Assembly (NCBI GenBank): GCA_022702705.1
Contig: CM040428.1
Location: 115,924,183-115,988,182 of the forward strand
Reading direction: 5' to 3'
Length of the DNA stretch: 64,000 nucleotides
From: Papilionanthe hookeriana x Papilionanthe teres
Taxonomy: Eukaryota > Streptophyta > Magnoliopsida > Asparagales > Orchidaceae
The notes under the pieces are model-generated. The model made no database searches, had not been told where the DNA came from, and was given only the letters and a program-made list of their open reading frames with translations. Shown piece after piece: positions 1 to 10,213 of this stretch. Numbering within the stretch: the first letter of the stretch is position 1; every line of letters starts with the position of its first letter. The position numbers and the translations under genes were made by a program.

Positions 1-2006
1 TGGATGGTCCTTAACCCCTAAGCCCTTGGCTAAGAGGGTTAGGAACAACATAGTGAATGCCTCAAATGAGTCCCTTCATGGCTCATGTGGGCTTCACATG
101 GCTTCATGGCTCAACTAAAATGATTTCATTCCACTTACATTTACCCGATCTTCAATTTTCTAAATTTTCAATTTTTGACCCACGGGACCCCAGACCCACC
201 AAACCTACCAAATGCCCTTGAAACTACCCAAAATTTGCAAAATCACCTAAATTACCCAAAATTCACCAAGACCAATCCCAAACATTCCCACATTACTCAA
301 ATTGACCATTCATAGCCAAAAATACCAAAAATTCCAAAAATACCTCCCAATACCCTCCAAATACCCAAAATGCCCCTCTTAGCCAAAAAATCCCAAAATT
401 CAGAAAATTCCCAAAAAATTCCATAAAATCCCAAATATTCCAAATGTCGTTTTTTAACTACACCATGGGCCAATTTTCTCAATTTACCCCACTTTTGTCA
501 AAATCCCCAATTTGACCCATTTTAACCCAAAGTGAACCCAATATCAAACCAAACCTACCCAATTGACCCAAATTCTGGTCCAATTCAATTCTAAACTTCA
601 ATTCAACATCCCCAACACAAATCTAGACCAAATCCAAGTCCAATTTGATTGGCATTTGAATCCAATTTCACTTTTGACCTTAAAGCCCAATTTGGACCCA
701 TGACCCAAACTTAGCCCAAACTAACCCAATTCAACTCCAATTAACCCCAAACCTTTTCTAAACCTTCCTTAACATCCCCACAAAAAAACACTAACATGAT
801 TTACCCAAAATTTAGACCCAAACCCCACTCAAATTCAACCCAAAGCTGAAAGACCCAATTTTGACCTAAACCCAAACCTAACCCAAATAAGCCCAAACCC
901 CAAAATCAAAACCCAACCAAAGTCAAAACCTCTTTGAAACACTCCCATAAACATTTCCCAACATTAATTTTACATCAATTTCAACCCTATCCCAACATTG
1001 GCCCAAGTTAGCCAATTTGACCTACATTGGCCCATTTACCAAAGAGGCCCAAATTCAACCCAATTCAAACCCAAATCACTCCAAACTTGTTTCAAATCAT
1101 TCATGACATACCCCTAAACCAAGCCCAACAATTATTTGGCCCAAGCCTTTACCAAACTTTCATCCTAAAATCCATTTCAAAATCCAAAAGCCCACTTCCC
1201 TAAAACATTTTAAAAGCCCATCTTCACTAAATTTCAAAGGCCCAAACTCTATCCTAAAGCCCATATGACATTTTCATTTGCCATTCATTCAATCAAAACC
1301 ATCTCCTAAGTTCTAAATCCATGATAAAATAAATCCAAATCAAGCCATATGCCAAATCCCATCAAATCACCCTAAATTACCAAAATTTCTAAAATCCTTT
1401 TTTATGAAATTGACCAAACTTTTTCCCAAGCCAAAGGCAAGCCATGAAGCCACTCTTAAGCCACATGCAAGCCATGTGAGTTGTTCACATGTGACCTTAC
1501 CACATTGGGCAAAAGGAGGAGATCCTTTCCACATTCCCTTAAGGTGATTAACCACTCCCATGATTCCCCTTAACCATGCTTAGGCCTAATTGTGCTTGGA
1601 TGGTGACTTGACCCTACTGATTATGCTAAACCAAATCACTTTCCCTTCAGCCTAAACCAAGCATTGGGTGGTGCACCTAGCCCAAAAGGATGGGTTGACC
1701 CATTTGGGGCCAAAATGGCCTCTCCCCCATACCATTTTAATCCAAGCCCTTTACACATGTCCATGGCCAATTGATTGCACTAAACCCCAACCCTGACCCA
1801 CCTGAAAAAGATGGTGACCAATGCCTGGCCGGCCAGCCACCAGGCAGCCTGAAAACGCCATGGCCGAGACATGGGGAGGAGCCAAACTTTGGAATTCCAC
1901 CTTGCTGAGTTGCCCCATGCCCAATGGCCACCATGGCTGTTCTTCCCTTGACCTAAGCAGCTGATCCCAAGCCTTAAACCACCCTGGGAAGCCCTCCAGC
2001 CATGCC

Positions 2007-2014
2007 TATTTAAA
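2007..2014 (+). promoter_or_regulatory. TATA-like box of LTR A
   Basis: TATTTAAA in the context GCC.TGCCTATTTAAACAC. The box and its surroundings are conserved in all five LTR copies, which makes it the best candidate for the retrotransposon core promoter. If it is used, U3 is about 2.4 kb and more than 4.5 kb of each LTR is R-U5. No start site can be read from sequence alone. Confidence 0.55.
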
Positions 2015-2430
2015 CACCACCTCCTCTAGGCCATGAGAGGTGCTAAACCAACCTTAAGGAAACTCTGCCAAAATCACTCTAGACTCTCCCCACACCTAGA
2101 GCATTTGATCTCCACTGTCCTCTTGCCCTAATCCCCACTAATTGAGCTCAATTTTGGAGCTCAATTCTCAGGCCAGAACAGGACACTCCCAAATCCTCCA
2201 CCAAAGTTAAATTAAACTCACCTACACCTGCACAAGGTCAAGAGGAGATGTTCCCCAGTGAAAGGCCCCTCTCTAGGCCACCCATCTGTTCCAGACTCCA
2301 AGCTTTGTAATCGGCTGTGGTCGAAATCATACCTGGACAATTCACCAGGCCAGGAGACTTCATCTGGAGCTTGTTTGGACCCAATCGAAGGTGACACAAC
2401 CCTCAGATCGAAGCCACACTTCTCTGAGCA

Positions 2431-2439
2431 AAGGTATGG
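2431..2439 (+). promoter_or_regulatory. conserved splice-donor-like site in LTR A
   Basis: AAG|GTATGG, about 420 bases downstream of the TATA-like box. The AAG|GTAT core is present at the matching position in all five LTR copies (GT at 2434, 13044, 27314, 47705, 56993). Conservation inside otherwise drifting sequence suggests a real 5' splice site in the long leader, but this is inference. Confidence 0.4.
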
Positions 2440-4675
2440 TCTCACTCTTCTTCCCGAGCTTCTGAACATTCTCCATTTTTATTGAGTCAATTTCATGCCA
2501 CATAAACCATATGGATGTGTTCATCTCTTCAAGACGAATCCATAGAGCACAAGAACACCAAAATCTGTTAAGTATTGAGTGAGATATTAAGGATTTAGTG
2601 TGAACGATTCTCGGGTTAGGAGGCTTGGGGACGATGAACGGATGCCGTTCATTTGACACACGCGTGGGTGAACGATCCAGATTGAGTCATATGAGGAGAC
2701 GGAACGATGCAGCGGGCCCCTGGAGCGCTGAGTCGGATGGCGGTGTCGAACCAGAAAGCGCTGCGTGGCTGTTCGGGGATGCTAAGGTTGACGTGGCGCC
2801 GTTTCGAATAAATAGAAAAATAGGGATTTTCTTATTTATTAAATACCCAGAACTTTGAAAATTCATAACTTTGTGTAGAAAAATCCTAAAAATAAAATAA
2901 AAATACCCTTTTGCTCAGTGAACAGAGGAGAATAATGTGGAAAAGAAATCATTTAATTTCATTAAGTATTTTATTTTTAATGATTTATTTACTCTCTGCA
3001 TTGTTTTAATTCTCCATGCATATAGGAAATTCACCATGGCATGAGACCATAGGCTAAATTTGGGAACATTCCCTGAATTTTCCAAAGTCAGAGGCCACCC
3101 CTATGAAGAGTTATTGATTTTTTTAATTCTAGGTCACTATTCTGAGTATTTTAATTCTAATAATTAGCATGTTGTGAAATAAATTCTAGGAAAATTTGGT
3201 GATGTTTCTTATGACTAGAGGACCCTAGGGAAAATGGTTTTTGAGTTAACTCACTTGTAACAACCCTAATTGGCTTAAACACCCAAAATGGAGCTTTAAT
3301 TAATTAGAGCTAATCATACATAAAATTGACTTGAAATCAATTCTCCACCGACCTTTAGGATCGAGAGGAACCCACATAAAAGTTTGAAGTCAATTGGACT
3401 TGGTTAGCCCTATCAAATGGGTTGATTAAGTCATTTAGCCAAATTTAAACTTTAAAAATTCATAAATTTCAAAATCCTTTTAAAAAATTCACCAAATTGG
3501 TTTTGGAGCCTCTCTGACATCAGGGGAATTTAAGAAAATTAAAATTGCAATTTTCCAAAAAAGTTGATTTTTTGCATTATTTTAATATTTTTAATAATTA
3601 TAAAATAATAAAAATCATAAAAATAATAAAATTCACCAAAATGTCACATTTTGAATTTTAATCATTTAGGAACAAACCCCATATTTTTCTTAAGTCTCTA
3701 TGATAGAGATATTAAATTTTAAAGCCCTAAGGTAATTTTAAAATTAAAAAATGTATTTTCTAGCATTTCCACTAAAATAATTCTAATAAATCAAAGAAAA
3801 ATCAAAAAATTATAAAAATTGGTTCTCTGGTTTCCTTGATATCAGAGAGATTTTTGAAAAATATAAAATTCATTTTTCAACCTTTATTTTATTTTTAAAT
3901 TAATTAATACTCCAAAACTCAAAATAATATAATAAAAATAATATAATTCAAAAAATCACGAAAATTGGTCCAAGTGGTCCTCTGGTCATTAGGAATGTCC
4001 CATAATTTTCTTAAGGACAGAAACTTTCCCTTGGTCATGTTATTAAATTTTCCTTGAAAATTCCCATTTTCCACCAAAAATAATTATATAAATAAATTAA
4101 ATACAAAAAAAATCACATTTTCTCCTCTAATGTCTTGATTGACATATGAGTGAAGTCACATAAAAATTTCAAATTCATTTAAGCTCAATTTAGTGAGTTA
4201 TGAAATTAGTAAGTTTAAAGGGCAAAATGGTAATTAAAATTTTAACCTATAATTAAAAATTTTAGGTTTAATTAAAAGGATGGGTAAAATATTTGATATT
4301 AAGTTGATTTTGGATGTTTGAAACTTAGGTATTTAAAGGGTAGAAACCTACCAAGTAATTTGAAAGTAATCAAAATAAACCTTAATTACATAATTAATTA
4401 AATTTGGAAGAATAATAAAAAAAATTAGAATTATTAAAATAGGGATGTTATTAGGAAGAAATTCATTCTTTAATTCAAGAATCCCTAAATTAATCACCTC
4501 AATAATATTCAATTCCTAATTAAAATGATAATCCAAATTCAAAACTTAAAATGCTTAATCATTAAATTAAAAATTAAAACATTTAAACTAAATCCTTTTA
4601 AAATTTCAATTAAATTAATACTTTAACAATTAAAATTAAATCATCCCTAAAGCATAAAAAAAAATAATAATAATA

Positions 4676-4940
4676 TAAAATTAAGTTAAAATCTAAATTT
4701 AAATTAAAATTAAAAATAAAACCAAATTAAAATTTAAATTAAAATTTAAATTTAAATTAAATTAAATTAAATCACATTAAATCAAATTAAATTAAAACAT
4801 ATTAAGTTAAATTAAATTAAATAAAAATAATAAATAAAATCAAGTTAAAATAAAATTAAAATTAAATAAATTAAATTAAATTAAAATTAAAACCAAACCA
4901 AATTAAATTAAAATTAAAATTAAATTAAATTGAATTAAAT
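4676..4940. repeat. AAATT/TTAAA-rich low-complexity tract in LTR A
   Basis: Imperfect AATTAAATTAAA-type pentanucleotide repetition, almost pure A+T. Matching, longer and purer tracts occur at the same place in the LTRs of element 2, and a shorter one in element 3. Confidence 0.85.
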
Positions 4941-5640
4941 ATAACATCACTTAAGACATAAAAAATTGAAAAATAAATCTAAAACAACTTGAATACTATT
5001 TCGAACTTAAACCCATTAATTGAAATTAAATTGAATCACAAATCACTTGAATATCGATTTGCCCTCAAAAGCTCATGTTGTCATAACTCCTAAATGGAGT
5101 GTTAAGTGAAGTGTTACTTCACTCATAGGATATTCAAATGTCCTAATTCACTGAGCAAGATAACGAAACTTGAAACTCCTGGATGATTAGTTCATTTTGT
5201 ATAATTAAATTCTCTTGGACATAAAACAATCCTAGAGGTATTGAAAAGATGTTTAAGACTCATCTTAAGCACTTCCTCAATACGATAGGATGTTTATAAG
5301 AACAATTGAACTTAATTGTTCTTTGATGAAGAAAATCGTCCTCAAACTAAAACACAAGAACCTAGACGTCATAGGAAATGACTAGCTATAGGATTAGGAA
5401 CTTGGTAGAGAACCATAACCCTTCCCTTAGCTTTACCTAGGAACTTGCTTTAAATGATTAAAATATCCTGAATTGTGTTTAAGTGTAGCTTGGGATGACG
5501 GGAAGACCCTCCAGGTACGCTTTTATTTTATTTACAATTTACCTCCTTGCAATTTACTTAACTGCATCGCACTTACTTTTCTTGCATGATAAACAACTGT
5601 TGCATGTAAACCCACAACTTTAGGATAGCCCCTAAAACTG

Positions 5641-6696
5641 CTACTAATTGTATATCACTGCTACTAATTGTTTCATTCTTGCTAGCTATAAAATTTTGAT
5701 TAATACCAGATAGATTATGAAGATTTCAGAATCTCAGCAAAGAAAGGTTAGTTTTCTTTTACTCTCAACTATTTCAAATTTATTGAAAAATGTAAGTTTG
5801 GGGGAGGGTAGAGAAATGCTAAACTTCTATTTGTTTTCAATTATTATATTTTCAAAAATTATTAGCTTAACTTTTGGCAGTTGAACCTCATTGTAAGATA
5901 ACTAAAACTTTTCATTTCAGTTGAATATTATGGAAGGATAAGATGAAAATTTTTTGTAATAAATATTAATTTTATAGAAATAAGATATTTGGTATGAAAG
6001 GATTTGATTATAGTTAACTGTTTAAAGTAAAGAAAACTGTATTTTTGAAATGTTAAGGGACTTAAAGTATTGTGTATTAAGAAGAGATTGTGACTTTATG
6101 AAAAATAATAAAGTTGTGCCTAACTATAAAGTAAGGTGGTGTTTCAAGTTTGAACTTTATAAAGAGGAGAGTGAAATTCAAAATCATTAAAGGCTATCCA
6201 GATATAGTAATTCTCAATAAAAAAAAAGAAAAGAAAAGAAGGATTGAAAAAAAAATCCCAAAAGAAAAAAAAAAGAAAAATGTTTATGAGGAGAAGCTTG
6301 AGGATATGCCTAATCAAAAATTGGCTTCATTTGAATCACCCTAAAGGTAAAACTTGATTTCATTTCTGAATTTATATTTAAAGTGCTAGCCTACATTTTA
6401 GTAAAGTTTACATGAACTCCTTTTTCACATATTCTTTTAAGGCACTCTTAATGTGACAAATTATGGTTCATCTTAAAAAAAATAGAAGACTAGAACTCTT
6501 AGATTTGATTACTGAATATTCTTATACCTGTAATGTTGACCTGAGTTACTAAACTTTTTCTGAAAATCTAACCAATATAGTCTTTTAAATGAAAATTATA
6601 GTGTCTTCAGTTGAAAAGTACATTGCATAGAGTTATATTTTATGTAGTAAAAGAATTACTTGAGGACAAGTAATAGTTTAAGTTTGGGGGATTTTG
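5641..6696 (+). mobile_element. 3' internal end of an unrelated LTR retrotransposon (fragment)
   Basis: Similarity to LTR A stops at 5640, and a different AT-rich sequence begins with a 10-base direct repeat (CTACTAATTG, twice). No protein domain is recognisable. An A-rich stretch at 6150-6344 gives only a lysine-rich fortuitous ORF. The segment ends at about 6661-6696 with 'acttgaggacaagtaa' followed by 'aagtttggggg'. That arrangement is familiar from the region before the 3' LTR of many plant Ty3/gypsy elements, where the G-run serves as polypurine tract. The assignment rests on this motif, so the family stays open. Confidence 0.5.
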
Positions 6697-8283
6697 ATGC
6701 ACCAAAAATATATACTCTTTTAGCTATATGTTTTTACCTATTTTTGGTGATATTGTACTTTATAAGAAGGTATTTTTCATGATTTGTTGTAGGTATGATG
6801 ATTATAGGTGATTGGAGCGAAAAGATGCAAAAAATGAACGAATTTGGAGCAAAATGGAGCAATTTGGAGGAAAAGAGCTTCTGGCGACGCCAACACCAAA
6901 ATGGGCGCCGCCGGCGCCCTCTTCCAGAGACTTCAGTAATTATTGGCAGGATAGGCGCCGCCAGCGTCACTATCGGGCACTGCCGATGACCTATGTCGGT
7001 TCATTTCTAATTGAAGAGTTTTGGCGGATTTTTGATGGGGTGCTTGAAGAAACTCTTGGGGAATTCGTTCCTAACATTAAATTAAGTTTTCAAGACGAAA
7101 AAGGAGACGAGGATTGTTGTAGAGAGGAGGATTGCTGTAGAGAGTGTAAGGAAAGTGTGAGTGAGAGTTAGGATTTGTGATTTTAAGAGAGATTTCTCTC
7201 TAAGGAGGGGAGAAGAGGGAGTAAAGTGAGAGATTGCTTCTTCATCTTTGTTCCAAGGAGATAATCAAGTGTTGCAAGGAATAGAAAAGGAATCAAGGGA
7301 ACTTGGAAGGAATATGCTTGGGGAAGAGAAGGAGATAAGTTGTATTTACTATTGTGGTTTGTATGACTCTTCTTTTATATATAAAATCCATGTGTTATTA
7401 TATCTTCTCCATGATTTCTAAGTAGTTTCCTTTGCCTTTCTTCTTGCATAAAGTAGTGATGATGTGGTGATGTGGAATTGATGTGCCCTTAAAGTGTTAT
7501 AAAAGTTGTGATGTTTCTTTCATTTGGAACTTAATTTACTTTTCAATATGGCCAATTGAATTGTTAAAATATGTTGAGGAACATTAATTCCAAAACAAAT
7601 GAATGTTCTACTGGGGATTAAGTGCAAATAAATAAGGAAATGAGTTTTGATGGACTTCAAATTGGAGGTTTCATGGTGACAAAATGGGATCCCCAATTTG
7701 GTCTTAAGAATGGTAACTAAAGTCTATGGTTAGCCTTTGGGTGAAGGGTGAGTGGGAGCTCCGTAGTGAGAGTCGGTATCCTCCCAGCCTAGCCTTAGAT
7801 TTAGTGACAACTTAAGATATGGCAATGTTCTTTACATACTTGGAAGAGGAGGTACTCTTTTAAGGGTAAAGAAGCAAATATGCTCCTATTTGACACAATA
7901 CAAAAATTTACCATTCTTCATCATCCACACATCATAATCTTTATGCAAGAAGGAAGACACTTTCCACATAGAAGTATCTTATAAATCACGTAAGTTAGTG
8001 TGTGTTAGTTAAAGAGTTTAGTAAGTAGAAATTATTGTAGTAGTTTTATTATTACCATACTTTGCATTAACTAGTTGTAGTACACTTGAGGAATTGTTAC
8101 AATTGGTATTGGATTTTAGTGCTATATTATCTGATTTGAAGAACGTTTGCCCTCCCTGTGGGATCGATAACCAGGACTCCATTAGAGCCCTGTATTACTT
8201 GATACGATACGTATACTTGCGTTGCATGTGTGACTTTACTAAATCATTATAAATATATAAATTCGAATTCATAAAGTCTTACA
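6697..8283 (+). mobile_element. probable LTR of the unrelated element
   Basis: It starts TGATGCACC directly after the purine-rich tract and may end at ...GTCTTACA (8283), giving TG...CA ends and about 1.6 kb; the right end is a guess. It contains a GC-rich inverted GGCGCC patch (6895-6965) and, near the end, 'tccctgtgggatcgat' (8152), a phrase common in plant gypsy LTRs. No clear primer-binding site follows, consistent with a 3' LTR or a decayed copy. The short ORF at 6812-7171 has no recognisable domain and is probably chance. Confidence 0.45.
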
Positions 8284-9433
8284 TTTTTAAGCAAATATAA
8301 AGTCGCCGTAAAAATCTAATAACCAGAGATTTTAGGAGTGATACCTATTTCGAGTTCTGTAATTCTTCTACATAGGCAAGCTCCTATAGTTAAATACATC
8401 TTAGAAAAATAGAATTATCTAAGAAAACTCCTAAATAACATTAACACTCATTCTCTAAGAAATATTCAAGATGAAGGAAGTAAATGTTAATGTTTAATCA
8501 GGTAATATGTGTCATGTACTACCCTAAAGGTTTGGTTTTGTTATCATTATTGTTTTGTTTTGTTTTGTCAATGTCGTTTTGTTTTGTTACTTTTTTTGTA
8601 TTGTCTATGTTGTTTTATTTCTTTGTTTATATTATTTTGTCAATTTCATTTTTATTAATTTTGATGTTTTGTTTTGTTTTGTCAATGTCGTTTTGTTGTT
8701 ATTTTGTTAATGTCATTATTTTGTTTTGTTTTATCAATGAAGTTTTGTTGTTGTTTGAAGTTTTGTGGCTATCTTAAATGTTTTGGTTTTTTTTTTCTTT
8801 GATGTCATTGTTTTATTTTCTTTTTGTTTTTATTTTGTTCTTATGGTTTTATTTTAATGTCATTGTTGTTCGATATTTAGAATGTTTCCCTGCAAAATAA
8901 AGTTAACACACCCTTAAATCTAAAACGGAACTTATCTCAACCTGCAAGAAAAATAGTGTTAGAGTTATTCTTGCAAAAGAAATAATGTTGATTTTATTGA
9001 TTTAGTTGGTTGAATTTTTGGACAACCTGGTCAAGATGTGCATGGCTCTGTCGTCCTAGGGTTGTCGGATGCCTTGATTTACTTAGTTTAAAAGGTTTTT
9101 ACTAGGACCGGAAGACTCCTGTCAACAACCAGGATTGCATCGTCTAAAAAATCTTTGTAGATCAAGAACGTTGGGGTTCAAGTTGAATTTGGTGATCTTT
9201 GTTCATTATGGTTTCATTTAAAGCCTAACGTTTTTATTTTTTTGATTTTAGGTTGAAAATTTTTAAGTTGTTTACGATTTATTAACCAATTAAAATTTCC
9301 ATGTGTCGTTTTGATTGATTTTTATATGTTAGTTTTGATTTGTTTGTTTAAGTCTAATGTATTTTAGACCTAGAGAAATGAGTCAAGTTTATTTTGATCT
9401 AATGTATGTAAGATCTAATTAGACTTGAGAATT
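8284..9433. other. non-coding repeat-derived sequence with a GT-rich stretch
   Basis: From about 8530 to 8870 the + strand is dominated by TTTTG runs with recurring 'caatgtcgttttg' units; the ORF at 8484-8777 is a translation of this low-complexity DNA. The rest (8880-9433) shows no gene or element boundary that I recognise. It could be the interior of the element whose LTR precedes it. Confidence 0.5.
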
Positions 9434-9955
9434 TTAGATTCAGTGTCGATTGGATCTAATGCTTTCAAGTTAAATCTACTATGAATTAAATTTAGGAATT
9501 TAGATTCGATGTCTTTTGAATCTAAAGGTTTTCTATTAAGTCTAATATTAATTAGACTCGTGAATTTAGATTCAGTGTCATTTAAATCTAAAATTTTCGA
9601 GTAAAATCTAATATCAATTAAATTTAGGAATTTAGATTCAAAGTCTTTTGAATCTAATGGTTTTAGATTAAGTCTAATATTAATTAGAATTCGATATTTA
9701 GATTCAGTGTCGTTTGAATCTAATATTTTTGAGTTAAATCTAATATGAATTATACTTAGGAATTTAGATTCAATGTCTTTTGAATCTAAAGGTTTTGGAT
9801 TAAGTATAATATTTATTAGACTTGTGAATTTAGATTTAGTGTCATTTGAATCTAATATTTTTGAATTAAATCTAATATGAATTAGATATAAAAATTAGAT
9901 TCAATGTCTTTTCAATCTAAAGGTTTTATAAAATCTGATTAAAGGCCCGTTTAGG
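9434..9955. repeat. 66-bp tandem repeat, about 8 copies
   Basis: The word TTAGATT recurs at 9434, 9500, 9566, 9632, 9698, 9764, 9830 and 9895, so the period is 66 bases (once 65). Alternate units carry 'cagtgtc' and 'gatgtctttt/caatgtctttt' variants, so the higher-order unit is a 132-bp dimer. The unit is AT-rich and itself internally repetitive (ATCTAAT and its complement). Confidence 0.9.
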
Positions 9956-10213
9956 GCAGCTTATTTGGTGCGGTGGCTTTTTGAAAATGCACCAGGTTTG
10001 TTTGCGTAAATTGGGTTTTGGCAGCTTATGCATTTTCTAAACACTAAAAACAACATTTTCACACCACAAATAGATAGATGCAGTGGCAGACTTTTGGCTG
10101 CGGTTCGACTATTCTAAAAAAAACAAAAATTTGTAGTAGCCACCACACGTAGCTTATTAGCAAATTATTTTTAATCAGCTTATCAGCAGATTAGTCAATA
10201 AGTTGCAGCCGCC
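9950..10213. mobile_element. MITE-like fragment next to element 1
   Basis: It begins GGCCCGTTTAGGGCAGC, resembling PIF/Harbinger-type terminal repeats. Its right part carries 'ataagttgcagccgcc', which reads roughly inverted to the start (GGCnGC...AATAAG). It ends where the element 1 LTR begins, so it may be truncated by that insertion. Weak evidence; the terminal repeats are not perfect and no target duplication was confirmed. Confidence 0.3.

Larger units (their letters stand above)
1..5640 (+). mobile_element. LTR A: partial long LTR of the Tat/Ogre-like family
   Basis: This stretch aligns by eye with the four other LTR copies, which start near 10214, 24516, 44905 and 54221. Position 1 corresponds to about 373 bases into element 2's 5' LTR, so the true left edge lies outside the window. 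Order within it: an A/C-rich, G-poor low-complexity block (about 120-1350), a mixed-composition block (1350-2000), a TATA-like box (2007), a splice-donor-like site (2434), a GC-richer patch (2600-2810), then a long AT-rich part ending in an AAATT-rich repeat. Similarity stops at 5640. The last 1.4 kb of the LTR, including the TGCCGACA end, is missing. No gene is seen in it; the small ORFs are fortuitous. Confidence 0.85.

Noticed and set aside
2218..2858. Overlapping ORFs on both strands in the GC-richer part of LTR A (and matching ones at 12738-13317, 27007-27324, 47296-48080, 56700-57374)
   Set aside because: They appear in both strands and several frames, have no recognisable domain, and shift with small indels between LTR copies. 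They are by-products of non-coding LTR sequence.
6150..6344. Lysine-rich small protein
   Set aside because: Comes from an A-rich stretch (AAAAGAAAAG-type); no homologue recognised and no conserved context.
8484..8777. Hydrophobic 97-residue ORF that looks like a membrane protein
   Set aside because: Product of GT-rich low-complexity DNA; Phe/Leu/Val/Cys content follows from TTTTG repetition.
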